64,000 bases of DNA from Sutterella megalosphaeroides (GTDB taxonomy: Bacteria > Pseudomonadota > Gammaproteobacteria > Burkholderiales > Burkholderiaceae_F), in the NCBI RefSeq assembly GCF_003609995.1, contig NZ_AP018786.1, positions 692,001-756,000 on the forward strand, given 5' to 3'. A program made the position numbers and the translations under genes. The notes under the pieces are model-generated. The model saw nothing but the letters and a program-made list of their open reading frames with translations, was not told the DNA's origin and searched no databases. Below are positions 18,917 through 27,203 of this stretch, in pieces. Every line of letters begins with the position of its first letter. Positions within the stretch are counted from its first letter, which is position 1.

Positions 18917-19855
18917 ATGACGGCTCTTTTGATTGCTGAACACGACAACTGCTCCCTGAAGCCCGCCACCCGCCGCGCGCTCACGGCCGTGAAGTCGATG
19001 AGCGACACGGTCGACGTGCTCGTTGCGGGCAACAACTGCCAGGCGATCGCCGAAGAAGCGGCGAAGCTTGAGGGCGTGCGTACGGTGCTCCTCGCGCAAA
19101 GCCCCAAACTCGCGCAGGAATGCCCCGAAGTGCTCGCCGACCTCGCGGCCGACGAAGCCGAGGGCTACACCCACGTCGTTTTCGCGGCGAGCTCGACGGG
19201 CAAGGCTGCGATGCCCCGCGCCGCGGCGAAGCTCGACGTTTCTCCCGTTTCCGACATCCTCGAAGTGAAGGGTGCGAAGACCTTCGTGCGCGGCATTTAC
19301 GCGGGGTCGCTCCTTGCGACCGTTGAGGTCGACGAACCCACGGTGGTCGCCACCGTGCGCGCCACGGCCTTTGCGCCCGCTCCGGATCGCGAAGGGACGC
19401 CCGCCGACATCGAAGAAATCCTCGTTCGCGACGAATACGACCGTTCGCAGTTCGTGCGCTTTACCGAAACGAAGTCGGATCGACCCGACCTCGTCGCGGC
19501 GCGTGTCGTTGTTGCGGGCGGGCGCGGCCTCATCGACGAAACGGGCTTCAAGGCGCTCGAAGACTTCGCCGACAGCATTGGCGCCGCGATCGGCGCCACG
19601 CGTACGGCGGTCGACATGGGCCTTTGCCCGAACGACTGGCAGATCGGTCAGACGGGCAAGATGGTCGCTCCCGACGTCTATGTGGGCTTCGGCATTTCGG
19701 GCGCCATCCAACACACGGCCGGTCTCAAGGACGCCCGCCTCATCGTGGCTGTGAACAAGGACCCCGAAGCGCCCATTTTCGAAACGGCGGACTACGGTCT
19801 CGTGGCCGACGCGGCGGAAACGCTCGCCGTACTCAAAGAGAAGCTCGGTCGCTGA
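18917..19855 (+). CDS. etfA: Electron transfer flavoprotein alpha subunit
   Basis: FAD-carrying partner of EtfB. The 312-residue protein has an N-terminal Rossmann-like half and the C-terminal FAD domain with VVVAGGRGL, IGATRTAVDMGLCPNDWQIGQTGK, APDVYVGFGISGAIQHTAG and AVNKDPEAPIFETADYGLVAD, all hallmark FAD-binding segments. GGAGAG precedes the ATG. A separate rpsP promoter begins 56 bp after its stop. Confidence 0.96.
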   Translation: MTALLIAEHDNCSLKPATRRALTAVKSMSDTVDVLVAGNNCQAIAEEAAKLEGVRTVLLAQSPKLAQECPEVLADLAADEAEGYTHVVFAASSTGKAAMPRAAAKLDVSPVSDILEVKGAKTFVRGIYAGSLLATVEVDEPTVVATVRATAFAPAPDREGTPADIEEILVRDEYDRSQFVRFTETKSDRPDLVAARVVVAGGRGLIDETGFKALEDFADSIGAAIGATRTAVDMGLCPNDWQIGQTGKMVAPDVYVGFGISGAIQHTAGLKDARLIVAVNKDPEAPIFETADYGLVADAAETLAVLKEKLGR

Positions 19856-19910
19856 TCGACGCCCGTCCGAATGTCGTGCGGGGGTGGAGCGAAAAAACCG
19901 CCTTCGGCCC

Positions 19911-19940
19911 TTGCACGACGCATGCGTCTTCACGTAAAAT
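19911..19940 (+). promoter_or_regulatory. Promoter of the rpsP operon
   Basis: TTGCAC (19911-19916) and TAAAAT (19935-19940) with an 18-bp spacer, 64 bp before rpsP. A good sigma-70 promoter for a highly expressed ribosomal operon. Confidence 0.7.
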
Positions 19941-20003
19941 CGCTCCCCTGTCGGTCTTTCCGACAACTGAATTTCAACGACCTAAAGTTCAAGAGGTAAA
20001 CTC

Positions 20004-20252
20004 ATGGTTATCATTCGTCTCGCCCGCGGCGGCTCCAAGAAGCGTCCCTTCTACTCCATCAACGTTTGCGATTCGCGCTGCCGTCGCGACGGCCGTTTCA
20101 TCGAACGTCTCGGCTACTACAACCCGATGGCCGCCGGTCAGGCCGTTCCCTTCTCGATCAAGGCCGACCGCCTCGCCTACTGGCAGAGCCAGGGTGCCCA
20201 GCTCTCCGACACGGTCGCCCGTCTCGTGAAGGAACACAAGCCCGCCGCCTAA
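20004..20252 (+). CDS. rpsP: Ribosomal protein S16 (bS16)
   Basis: An 82-residue small-subunit protein that binds 16S rRNA and aids early 30S assembly. [41 protein letters not shown] is the family N-terminus (seen over 20004-20126), and the protein has the normal length. AGAGGT precedes the ATG. First gene of rpsP-rimM-trmD-rplS; unusually, 213 bp separate it from rimM. Confidence 0.97.
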   Translation: MVIIRLARGGSKKRPFYSINVCDSRCRRDGRFIERLGYYNPMAAGQAVPFSIKADRLAYWQSQGAQLSDTVARLVKEHKPAA

Positions 20253-20264
20253 TCCGCGTCCGGC

Positions 20265-20437
20265 CGGAGTTTCGAGAAACTCCGCCCCGCAGTTGACTTG
20301 TCAACTGCATCTGAAGCCCCGCAGCCCCTCAAGTGCGGGCTCCCGTCCGAACGGTCGTGCCTCTCGTGTCCAAGCACATCGGATCCGTTCCCGACATAGT
20401 GAGCCCGGTATCTACGCCTGAGATCTGCGGGGTTTTT
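20265..20437 (+). promoter_or_regulatory. Candidate attenuator between rpsP and rimM
   Basis: Two perfect inverted repeats lie in tandem: CGGAGTTTC/GAAACTCCG (20265-20284) and GCAGTTGAC/GTCAACTGC (20289-20308). CCCCGCAG occurs twice (20285-20292, 20317-20324), and both can pair with CTGCGGGG (20425-20432), which is followed by TTTTT. A local hairpin CCCG/CGGG with ATCT/AGAT also supports a terminator at 20404-20437, and CCCGCA (20318-20323) can pair with TGCGGG (20334-20339) instead. The choice between these could set how much transcription reaches rimM-trmD-rplS. Confidence 0.5.
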
Positions 20438-20465
20438 GTTTGTTCGGAAAAAGAAAGAGTTTACG

Positions 20466-20984
20466 ATGGAAGATCTGGTTGAACTCGGCCGTCTGTCGGG
20501 TGCTTACGGTTTTCGCGGCTGGGTCCGCGTGGTGCCCTTCGAGTCGGGCGAAGTCCTTGAGAAGGTGCGCCGCTGGGTGTTGATTTCGCCCTCGGGCGAA
20601 ACGACGCCCGTCGAAGCGAAGGGCGTGCGCCGTCACGGAGGCGGTCTCATCGCGAAGTGGGACGGTTGCGAATCGAAGGAAGCCGCGGACGCCCTGCGCG
20701 GTCGCGTGGCCGTGGCCCGCGCCGACTTCCCCGCGGCGGGCGACGACGCCGTCTGGGCCGTCGACCTCATCGACTGCCGCGTCGTCAACCGCGAAGGGGT
20801 CGACCTCGGTCGCATCATCGACGTCGGCACGAACGGCGTGCAGGATCTTCTCGTCGTCGCCTACGAGGCCGAAGACGGCCGCGAGTGCCGCTTCATGATT
20901 CCGAACGTCAAAGAGGTCTACGTCCTCGCGATCGATGTCGAAGCGCGCACCGTCTCGGTCGACTGGTCGCCCGAGTGGCGCTGA
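20466..20984 (+). CDS. rimM: 16S rRNA processing protein RimM
   Basis: Assists maturation of the 30S head and binds ribosomal protein S19. The 172-residue protein has the N-terminal RimM barrel (ELGRLSGAYGFRGWVRVVPF, seen at 20478-20537) and a C-terminal PRC barrel (VWAVDLIDCRVVN ... RIIDVGTNGVQDLLVV ... FMIPNVKEVYV). ATG 20466 follows AAAGAAAGAG and gives the normal length; an extension to 20436 adds a lysine-rich stretch that is really leader. Confidence 0.95.
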   Translation: MEDLVELGRLSGAYGFRGWVRVVPFESGEVLEKVRRWVLISPSGETTPVEAKGVRRHGGGLIAKWDGCESKEAADALRGRVAVARADFPAAGDDAVWAVDLIDCRVVNREGVDLGRIIDVGTNGVQDLLVVAYEAEDGRECRFMIPNVKEVYVLAIDVEARTVSVDWSPEWR

Positions 20985-21012
20985 GCAGACGCTTCGCCGA
21001 ACGAGGTCCGTC

Positions 21013-21804
21013 ATGCGATTCGACGCCGTTACGCTTTTCCCCGAAATCTTCCGCTCTGTCACGGACTGCGGGATTACAGCCCGCGCCTTGAAGCGCGGCT
21101 TGTGGTCCTTCAACGCGTGGAATCCGCGCGACTGCACGACGGACCCGCACCGCACGGTCGACGACCGCCCCTTCGGCGGGGGCCCGGGCATGGTGATGAT
21201 GGCCGAGCCCCTGCAGGCGACGCTCGACGCCGTGCGCGCTTCCGGGAACGGCGGTCGCGTCATCTACTTCGCCCCCAACGGTCGCAAGCTCGACGACGCG
21301 CGCGTGCGCGAATTCGCCGCGGCCCGCGAAGACCTCGTTCTCATTTGCGGGCGCTACGAGGGGGTGGACGAGCGGTTTTTGCGCCGGTCGGTCGACGAGG
21401 TGGTGAGCCTCGGCGACTTCGTCCTTTCGGGCGGGGAATTGCCTGCGTGCGCGCTGATCGACGCCGTCGTGCGACAGCTCCCCGGCGCGATCAAGGACCT
21501 TTCCGCCTCGGACGAATCGTTCGGCACGGGGCTACTCGACGCCCCGCACTACACGCGCCCTGAAGTCTGGCGCGGAGAGGGGGTGCCGGAAGTGCTTCTT
21601 ACGGGGCACCACGCCAACATCCAAACCTGGACGCGCCGCGAAAGTTTGCGTTTCACCTTGCAGACGCGCCCCGATCTGATTAAAATCGCGGATTCCGCTC
21701 AACGCCTCACGGTGGAAGATCGACTCTACCTCCGCGAGCTCGGTGCGGATATTGAAATACCCGAACCGGTTCGACGCAAAAAGCGTCGGAAGGTTCTTTC
21801 TTAA
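21013..21804 (+). CDS. trmD: tRNA (guanine-37-N1) methyltransferase TrmD
   Basis: Methylates G37 of tRNAs with SAM and prevents frameshifting. The 263-residue protein starts [13 protein letters not shown] and shows the knotted SPOUT fold signature: [16 protein letters not shown] (near residue 55), [13 protein letters not shown], and [14 protein letters not shown], then the C-terminal [12 protein letters not shown] 21013 lies 28 bp after rimM. Confidence 0.97.
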   Translation: MRFDAVTLFPEIFRSVTDCGITARALKRGLWSFNAWNPRDCTTDPHRTVDDRPFGGGPGMVMMAEPLQATLDAVRASGNGGRVIYFAPNGRKLDDARVREFAAAREDLVLICGRYEGVDERFLRRSVDEVVSLGDFVLSGGELPACALIDAVVRQLPGAIKDLSASDESFGTGLLDAPHYTRPEVWRGEGVPEVLLTGHHANIQTWTRRESLRFTLQTRPDLIKIADSAQRLTVEDRLYLRELGADIEIPEPVRRKKRRKVLS

Positions 21805-21878
21805 AACTTCCATCCTCTCGGCGGCGGACTTCGGGTCCCCAACATTCAGGCCGCATGACGATGGTAACGGAGATGAAA

Positions 21879-22247
21879 ATGGATCTGATCCAGACCCTTG
21901 AACAGGAAGAAATGGCCCGCCTCACGGCCGGCAAGACGATTCCCGAATTCCGCGCCGGCGACACGGTCGTCGTGAGCGTGAACGTTGTCGAAGGTTCGCG
22001 CAAGCGCGTTCAGGCCTTCGAAGGCGTCGTCATCGCCCGTCGCAACCGCGGCCTCAACTCCTCCTTCATCGTTCGCAAGATCTCGTCGGGCGAAGGCGTG
22101 GAACGTACGTTCCAGCTCTACTCCCCGATGATCGCCGGCATCGAAGTGAAGCGCTTCGGCGACGTCCGCCGCGCCAAGCTCTACTACCTGCGCGAACGCT
22201 CCGGCAAGGCCGCCCGTATTAAGGAACGCCTCGTCCGCAAGGACTGA
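21879..22247 (+). CDS. rplS: Ribosomal protein L19 (bL19)
   Basis: A large-subunit protein at the 30S-50S interface. ATG 21879 gives [19 protein letters not shown], the standard N-terminus, with GGAG seven bases before it; an in-frame ATG at 21855 is the less likely alternative. The 122-residue protein includes [22 protein letters not shown]-type segments and [20 protein letters not shown]. The last gene of the operon, with a strong terminator 23 bp after the stop. Confidence 0.96.
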   Translation: MDLIQTLEQEEMARLTAGKTIPEFRAGDTVVVSVNVVEGSRKRVQAFEGVVIARRNRGLNSSFIVRKISSGEGVERTFQLYSPMIAGIEVKRFGDVRRAKLYYLRERSGKAARIKERLVRKD

Positions 22248-22269
22248 TTCCGGTTCGATCGGAATGCCC

Positions 22270-22300
22270 GCCCCGAAAGCGAAAGCCTTCGGGGCTTTTT
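22270..22300 (+). terminator. Terminator of rpsP-rimM-trmD-rplS
   Basis: GCCCCGAA (22270-22277) pairs with TTCGGGGC (22288-22295), followed by TTTTT. Confidence 0.9.
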
Positions 22301-22545
22301 CTTGAATGCTCTTGCGTGCGATTTCGTCGATGCGCCTGGGTGGCTTCCGTGCCGCTCGGGCTTTTCTATTAGGAGGAACCGCCTGCGGCGCACCGAATGC
22401 GGGCAAAGGGAACGCAAATAGGCTTCCGTGCCCCGATTGCACGGAGAGGTCGCCCCCTACAATCGAAGAACTTTCGACGCTTTTTCCGTGTCGGAACGAC
22501 CTTCGAGCGGTCGCCCCGCTGCCGGAATCCATAAGGAGACTTTTG

Positions 22546-23649
22546 ATGAATACGTACGCCGTTACTCTCCCCCACTACAGCGTGGGGCCCGATGTGTTCG
22601 ACCACCTCGAGTTCGTTGCGCGCTTCTACGGCCGCAAGGCCGCCGTCGTCGGTGGCGCGACCGCTCTGGAAAAGGCCGGTCCGAGCCTGCGCGCGGGCCT
22701 TGAAAAGGCGGGGATGACGGTGACGGACTGGTTCGTCTACGGCGAAAACGCAACGAATGCGGCCGTCGACCGCATTCTCGAGTCTCCGGGCTGCCGCGAA
22801 GCGGACGTGATTTTCGGCGTCGGCGGGGGGCGTGCGATCGACACGGTCAAAACGGCGAGCGACATTCTCAAGAAGCCCTTCTTCTCGGTGCCGACGGTGG
22901 CGTCGAACTGCGCGCCCGTTTCGGCGATTGCGGTGATCTACAACGAAGACGGGTCGCTCTCGCACTACCACTTCACGGAGCGTTGCGCCGAACACTGCTT
23001 CATCAACACGGCGGTCATTCTCGACAGCCCCCGGAAGCTCTTCTGGGCGGGGATCGGCGACGCGCTCTCGAAGCAGTGCGAGGCGCTCCTTTCCTCCCGC
23101 GGTCAGGACCTCGGTCACACGCCGCTTCTCGGCGTGCAGGTCGCGCAGGTGTGCGAGGGGCCGTTGCTGCGCTACGGGCGCGAAGCGCTCGACGACTTTG
23201 AAGCCGGTCGCTTGTCGGACGCCTTCGCGCAGACGGTGCTCGACATCATCATCTCGACGGGGATCGCGTCGAACCTTCTCACGACCGAGAAGGACTATTA
23301 CTACAACTCCTCGATCGCCCACTGCTTCTACAACGCCTCGATGGTCCTTCCGACCATCCACGCGCATCTGCACGGCGAAGTGGTGAGTTTCGGCGTCCTT
23401 GTTTTGCAGGCGGTCGACGGCAACGACGAAGCGCTCGAACGCTTGGCGCGCTTCAACCGCTCGGTGGCGCTTCCGACGACGCTCTACGAACTCGACATCA
23501 CCGAAGAGGCCCAGGTCGACGCGCTTGTCGAACGGGCGACCACGCTTCGCGAATGGCACTGCGTCCCCTATGAAATGACGAAGGAACGCTTCAAGGAGGC
23601 GATCCTCAAGGTGGATGCGCTCGGGCGCAGTCTCAAGACGAACGCCTGA
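22546..23649 (+). CDS. gldA: Iron-containing alcohol dehydrogenase family protein, GldA-like glycerol dehydrogenase
   Basis: Oxidises glycerol or a related polyol with NAD. The 367-residue protein has the family's N-terminal dinucleotide domain (GVGGGRAIDTVKTAS near residue 95, VPTVASNCAPVSA) and an all-helical metal domain with SSIAHCFYN and HAHLHGEVVSFGVLVLQ, where the His residues and an upstream Asp hold the metal. AAGGAG lies just before the ATG at 22546. The spacing and motifs fit GldA better than long-chain ADHs, but the substrate is inferred. Glycerol-1-phosphate dehydrogenase is a less likely alternative. Confidence 0.8.
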   Translation: MNTYAVTLPHYSVGPDVFDHLEFVARFYGRKAAVVGGATALEKAGPSLRAGLEKAGMTVTDWFVYGENATNAAVDRILESPGCREADVIFGVGGGRAIDTVKTASDILKKPFFSVPTVASNCAPVSAIAVIYNEDGSLSHYHFTERCAEHCFINTAVILDSPRKLFWAGIGDALSKQCEALLSSRGQDLGHTPLLGVQVAQVCEGPLLRYGREALDDFEAGRLSDAFAQTVLDIIISTGIASNLLTTEKDYYYNSSIAHCFYNASMVLPTIHAHLHGEVVSFGVLVLQAVDGNDEALERLARFNRSVALPTTLYELDITEEAQVDALVERATTLREWHCVPYEMTKERFKEAILKVDALGRSLKTNA

Positions 23650-23714
23650 TTGAAGCGTGACACCGGGGTGCGGCCGCCCGACGGCGCGACCGCACCCCGA
23701 ACACCCCGCAAAGC

Positions 23715-23750
23715 AAAGCGCCCCGGGAGCGATCTCGGGGTGCTTTCTTC
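23715..23750. terminator. Terminator between gldA and rlmL
   Basis: AAAGCGCCCCG (23715-23725) pairs with CGGGGTGCTTT (23736-23746) with one G-T pair, followed by CTTC. It serves both converging genes. Confidence 0.8.
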
Positions 23751-23812
23751 GGTGCGGATCTTCAATCGCGCTCGGGCGCTTGTCGGAAGGCCCGAGCAGA
23801 ATTCCGTTTGCG

Positions 23813-25006
23813 TCAGTTCGCTTCCTGCGTGTCCTTCGCACGGGTGCGGCGGTTGCTCCCCGCCACCATGTCGAAGCGGAAGAAGCGGCATTCGAGCGGC
23901 CCGTTGAAGAGCACGATCTTGCGCGACTCCTTGAGGCGCATCTGCCCGGGGAGCGTGCGGTCGGAGGTGAGAAGCCAGGCGCTCCAGCCCGCGAAGTTCG
24001 CCTTGAGGTTCGAGGCGACGTCCTTCATCATCGCGTTGATCGAGGCGGACTTGGGGTTCGACTGTTCGCCGTACGGCGGATTGGCGATCAGGACGCCCGG
24101 AGTGCCTTCGGGAGCCGTGACGGCACGCGCGTCGCAGGGTTCGAACGACAAACGGCCGTCTTCAAGCAGGGGCGTGAGCCCCGCACGGGCGGCGTTTTCG
24201 CGCGCTTTGCCGACGACGAGCGACGAGATGTCGCTCGCGCGGATCGTCATCGCGGCGTGGCGGTTGACGCGGGCGCGGGCGTCTTCGAGGAGTTCCTGCC
24301 AGGCTTCGCCGCCGAAACCCTCGAGCTTTTCGAAGGCGAAACGACGGTTGAGCCCCGGAGCGGCGTTCATCGCCATGTGGGCGGCTTCGATTGCAATCGT
24401 GCCCGAGCCGCAGAAGGGGTCGACGAGCGTCTTTTCAGGGGTCCAGCCCGAGAGCATCAGAAGGCCCGCCGCCAGGTTTTCCTTCAGGGGCGCTTCGCCG
24501 TGCGTGAGGCGCCAGCCGCGCTTGAAGAGCGACTCGCCCGCGAGGTCGAGGTAGAAGCTCACGCGATCGTACGTGAGATAGGCTTCGATGCGCACGTCGG
24601 GCTGGTGGCGCGCCACGTCGGGGCGACGGCCCGCGAGGTCGCGGAAGCGGTCGCAGACCGCGTCCTTGATGCGCAGCACCGCAAAGTCGATGCTTTCCAG
24701 CGGGCAGCGGTTCGCGCTCGCGCCCACGCGGATCGTATGGTCGGGACCGAACCACTTTTCCCAGGGCGTGCGACGCGCGAGGTCGTAAATGTCGCGGCTG
24801 TCCCAGTACTCGGCTTCGGCGACGCGCATGAGGATGCGGCTCGCCAGGCGCGAATGAAGGCACGCGGCCATGGCGGTTTCGTGCCCGCCCGTAAAGCCCA
24901 CGCCGCCCTTGCCGGGTTCGAGGCGTTCGGCGCCGACGCGCTGAAGTTCGTCGGCCAAAAGAGTTTCAAGCCCGAAGGGGCAGACGGCGTAATAGAAGTT
25001 GGCCAT
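23813..25006 (-). CDS. rlmL: 23S rRNA (guanine-2445-N2) methyltransferase RlmL
   Basis: Methylates the base amino group of G2445 in 23S rRNA. The 397-residue protein has an N-terminal ferredoxin-like and THUMP part (to about 160), then a Rossmann methyltransferase domain with DPFCGSGTIAIEAA (SAM site) and the catalytic NPPYGE. E. coli RlmKL is a fusion with a second methyltransferase, RlmK; here only the RlmL part exists, the usual state in betaproteobacteria. A TACAAT -10 lies on the - strand at 25096-25101. Confidence 0.92.
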   Translation of the reverse strand: MANFYYAVCPFGLETLLADELQRVGAERLEPGKGGVGFTGGHETAMAACLHSRLASRILMRVAEAEYWDSRDIYDLARRTPWEKWFGPDHTIRVGASANRCPLESIDFAVLRIKDAVCDRFRDLAGRRPDVARHQPDVRIEAYLTYDRVSFYLDLAGESLFKRGWRLTHGEAPLKENLAAGLLMLSGWTPEKTLVDPFCGSGTIAIEAAHMAMNAAPGLNRRFAFEKLEGFGGEAWQELLEDARARVNRHAAMTIRASDISSLVVGKARENAARAGLTPLLEDGRLSFEPCDARAVTAPEGTPGVLIANPPYGEQSNPKSASINAMMKDVASNLKANFAGWSAWLLTSDRTLPGQMRLKESRKIVLFNGPLECRFFRFDMVAGSNRRTRAKDTQEAN

Positions 25007-25202
25007 GTTTTCTGCGGGAGTCTGTGCCGGGCGGACGAATCCTGCGGGGGACTCGGGCCGGCCGGTGTCTAGTGAGTGAAAACGGAAAACGGTTCATTGT
25101 AGAGGAGCCGATGCGCGCCCGCCACCGAGGCGGGCGTCGGGGCTCGTGCCCGAAGGGGACGCGCGCCGAAAGCACGTTCGGGCAAGGAAACGGGTTTCTT
25201 CC

Positions 25203-25392
25203 TACCTCCGAATGGATAGGTAAAAGTGTAAGGACCCTCGGTAAGACACGTGTCCCGTCAAAACGACGTGCCGACCGAGGGTGCCGAGAGCGGCTTTTCG
25301 CAATTGGGCATCGATAGAATTAGTTCAAAGGACGGGTACGGGGAAGGACCACCCATTACGAAAGAAGTACCCGTAATGAGGTAAAGAGAGGA
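25203..25392 (+). promoter_or_regulatory. Structured 5' leader of the flavin reductase gene
   Basis: ACCCTCGGT (25234-25242) pairs with ACCGAGGGT (25274-25282), enclosing CACGT/ACGTG, to give a 49-nt two-helix element. TAGAAT (25315-25320) is a possible -10. Just before the GAGGAGGAG ribosome site, two overlapping hairpins exclude each other: CGGGTAC/GTACCCG (25333-25339, 25367-25373) and CATTACG/CGTAATG (25354-25360, 25372-25378). If transcription begins upstream, these could act as a translational switch (inference). Confidence 0.4.
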
Positions 25393-25400
25393 GGAGCATC

Positions 25401-26207
25401 ATGTTCGGACTGCATTTCGGCCGCGGCGAAGCGCACGTGGAATCGGCTTCGGATGTTGCGAAGAAGGCCGTCGTTTGGACGGGTTGGAAGAATTTCAAGG
25501 TTTTGAACCGCACGAAGGAGTGCGAAGACGTCGAGTGCTTTCACCTCGTTCCCGAAGACGGGGCGCCCTTGCCCGACTTCAAGGCGGGGCAGAGCGTCGG
25601 CGTTCGCACGGGGACCTTTGCGCCGCGCGCCTTCACGCTTTGCGGCACGCCCGACGAAGGGTTTTACCGTCTCTTCGTGAAGCAGTTCTCGGGTGACACG
25701 GGGCTTCTCGCGCAGCACCTGTGCGAAAGCGTTCGCGTGGGCGACGTGATCGAAGTGTCGGAACCCGCGGGGGCCTTCACGCTGGACGATTCCGAGGCGC
25801 CCCTTGTGATGATCGCCGAAGGGATCGGCATCACGTCGATCGTTTCGCTGCTGAACGAAGTCGCCACGAAGTCGCCGCTTCGTCGCGTGCATGTCGTCTA
25901 TGCGACGAAAAACGGGGACCACTTCCCGCTGCGCGCCGATCTGCTGCGCCTCATGAAGGGGCTCCCCAACTCGGGGCTGGCGGTCTTTTACAGCGACCCG
26001 AAGCCCGACGAACACGCCGGGCGCGACTTCGACGTGCACGGAGGGCTCGACATTTCGCTCCTGCGGGGCGTCTGCCGCGAACATGAGGCCGAATTCTATC
26101 TGTGCGGGTCCGCAAAGAGCATGGCGGAAGTCCGCACGGCACTCCATGCGATGCGCTCGGTTCCCGAAACGAAGATCCACGAGCAGATTTTCGTCGCGAA
26201 GCGCTGA
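25401..26207 (+). CDS. FAD/NAD(P)-binding reductase resembling the flavohemoprotein reductase half
   Basis: A 268-residue ferredoxin-NADP reductase-type flavoprotein. Residues 25-130 form the FAD domain (FKVLNRTKECEDVECFHL, PRAFTLCGTPDEGFYRLFVKQ with the RxYS-like flavin motif as RAFT), and 135-265 the NAD(P) domain (MIAEGIGITSIVSLLNE, VVYATKNGDHFPLR, EFYLCGSAKSMAEVR). The order and wording match the reductase part of Hmp but there is no globin domain and no [2Fe-2S] motif. Its electron acceptor is unknown; candidates are a free flavin, a ferredoxin or a separate globin. GAGGAGGAG precedes the ATG. Confidence 0.75.
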   Translation: MFGLHFGRGEAHVESASDVAKKAVVWTGWKNFKVLNRTKECEDVECFHLVPEDGAPLPDFKAGQSVGVRTGTFAPRAFTLCGTPDEGFYRLFVKQFSGDTGLLAQHLCESVRVGDVIEVSEPAGAFTLDDSEAPLVMIAEGIGITSIVSLLNEVATKSPLRRVHVVYATKNGDHFPLRADLLRLMKGLPNSGLAVFYSDPKPDEHAGRDFDVHGGLDISLLRGVCREHEAEFYLCGSAKSMAEVRTALHAMRSVPETKIHEQIFVAKR

Positions 26208-26308
26208 GCCTTTGAGGCGCCTGCCGAAATCGAAGTCCCGCGCCCTTTGATGCGCAAAGCGCGCGGGCCTCGCCTCCGACGGAAAGCGAAGCGAGAGTGA
26301 AGCAAGAA

Positions 26309-26348
26309 ACAAAACGCCCCGACGGACGCGTCCGTCGGGGTGTTTTGT
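26309..26348. terminator. Bidirectional terminator between the reductase and sodC
   Basis: ACAAAACGCCCCGACGGAC pairs with GTCCGTCGGGGTGTTTTGT across a GC step; both ends give T tracts. Confidence 0.93.
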
Positions 26349-26389
26349 CAGAGGAAGTGCGGTCGAACGGGTTCGACCGAGTTCCGGGT

Positions 26390-26962
26390 TTAGCGGATCA
26401 CGCCGCAGGCCATGCGGGCGCCGCCGCCGCCCAGAGCGGCAGGATGATCGTGGTGGTTGTCGCCGCCCGCGTGAATCATGATCGAATGATTGCGCAGTTC
26501 GTCGAGCGTCTTGAGCTTCGGAGCGAGCACGGGCTGCGTGGCCGTGCCGTCCTGAGCGACGTAGAGCGCCGGGAGGTCGCCCTTATGACCCTTGTCGTCC
26601 CACGGGAAGGAGTGAACGCCCGTCTTCGCGGGGTCCCAATGGCCGCCCGCCTTCATGCCGAGACCCTTTTCGGTCGAGCCGCAGTCGGGCACTTCATGAA
26701 TGTGGAAGCCGTGAACGCCCGCGGCGAGCCCGGTGAGGGCCGGGTAGAAGACGACGCCGTAGGCGGTCTGAACGGCCACGATCTGACCGGCGGGCTTGTC
26801 GCCCGCAGCGTCGAGCACGTTGACCGGGATGACGATCTTCTGGGCTTCGGCCATCGGATCGTAGAGCTTCGAAGCGTCGGTGTCGGCGGCGACGGCCGCA
26901 CCCGCGGCGAGGGTGCAGGCGGCCAGCGAAGCGGCAACGGCTTTGGCGAGGGACATGGTCAT
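26390..26962 (-). CDS. sodC: Periplasmic Cu,Zn superoxide dismutase
   Basis: Converts superoxide in the periplasm. The 190-residue precursor has a signal peptide ([19 protein letters not shown], cut near AVAA) and all family motifs: copper ligands in [13 protein letters not shown], zinc region KAGGHWDP and [10 protein letters not shown], and the late [17 protein letters not shown] and RMACGVI, with the disulfide Cys pair. ATG 26962 follows AAGGAGA. An operator-like promoter lies upstream (27004-27066). Its presence indicates exposure to oxygen or host-derived superoxide. Confidence 0.96.
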   Translation of the reverse strand: MTMSLAKAVAASLAACTLAAGAAVAADTDASKLYDPMAEAQKIVIPVNVLDAAGDKPAGQIVAVQTAYGVVFYPALTGLAAGVHGFHIHEVPDCGSTEKGLGMKAGGHWDPAKTGVHSFPWDDKGHKGDLPALYVAQDGTATQPVLAPKLKTLDELRNHSIMIHAGGDNHHDHPAALGGGGARMACGVIR

Positions 26963-27003
26963 GGCGAGTCTCCTTGAGATTTGCAACTGGTCGGAAAGTG
27001 TCG

Positions 27004-27066
27004 GTTTGCGCTATGAATCGCAAACGATCGATAGAATCATTCTCATTTATCGTCCTGTCGTTTGCA
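27004..27066 (-). promoter_or_regulatory. sodC promoter with Fur-like site and second dyad
   Basis: On the - strand TTGCAA and GAGAAT are 17 bp apart. The -10 overlaps AGAATGATTCT, a perfect 5-1-5 palindrome whose AATGA/TCATT content resembles a Fur or similar metal-regulator box. Downstream, GTTTGCG (27004-27010) and CGCAAAC (27019-27025) form a second perfect dyad with an 8-bp spacer. The regulator is not identified. Confidence 0.5.
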
Positions 27067-27132
27067 ACCCCCGAAAGTGGTTTTTTCAGTCGCTCCAAGG
27101 ACTTACCTCGAAATGAGGAGGTAAAGGCGTGA

Positions 27133-27168
27133 AAAAGCCCTCTACCCTGTAAGAGGTAGAGGGCTTTC
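27133..27168 (-). terminator. Terminator of proA
   Basis: AAAGCCCTCTACC pairs with GGTAGAGGGCTTT around CTGTAAGA; the - strand end runs into CTTTTTC. Confidence 0.92.
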
Positions 27169-27203
27169 CGCGAAAGCGTCGAAAAGCGCCGAACCTCAAT
27201 CGG

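Noticed and set aside
20293-20298. TTGACT as a -35 for a rimM promoter
   Set aside because: It lies inside the GCAGTTGAC dyad and has no -10-like sequence 16-18 bp downstream (CCCCGC there).
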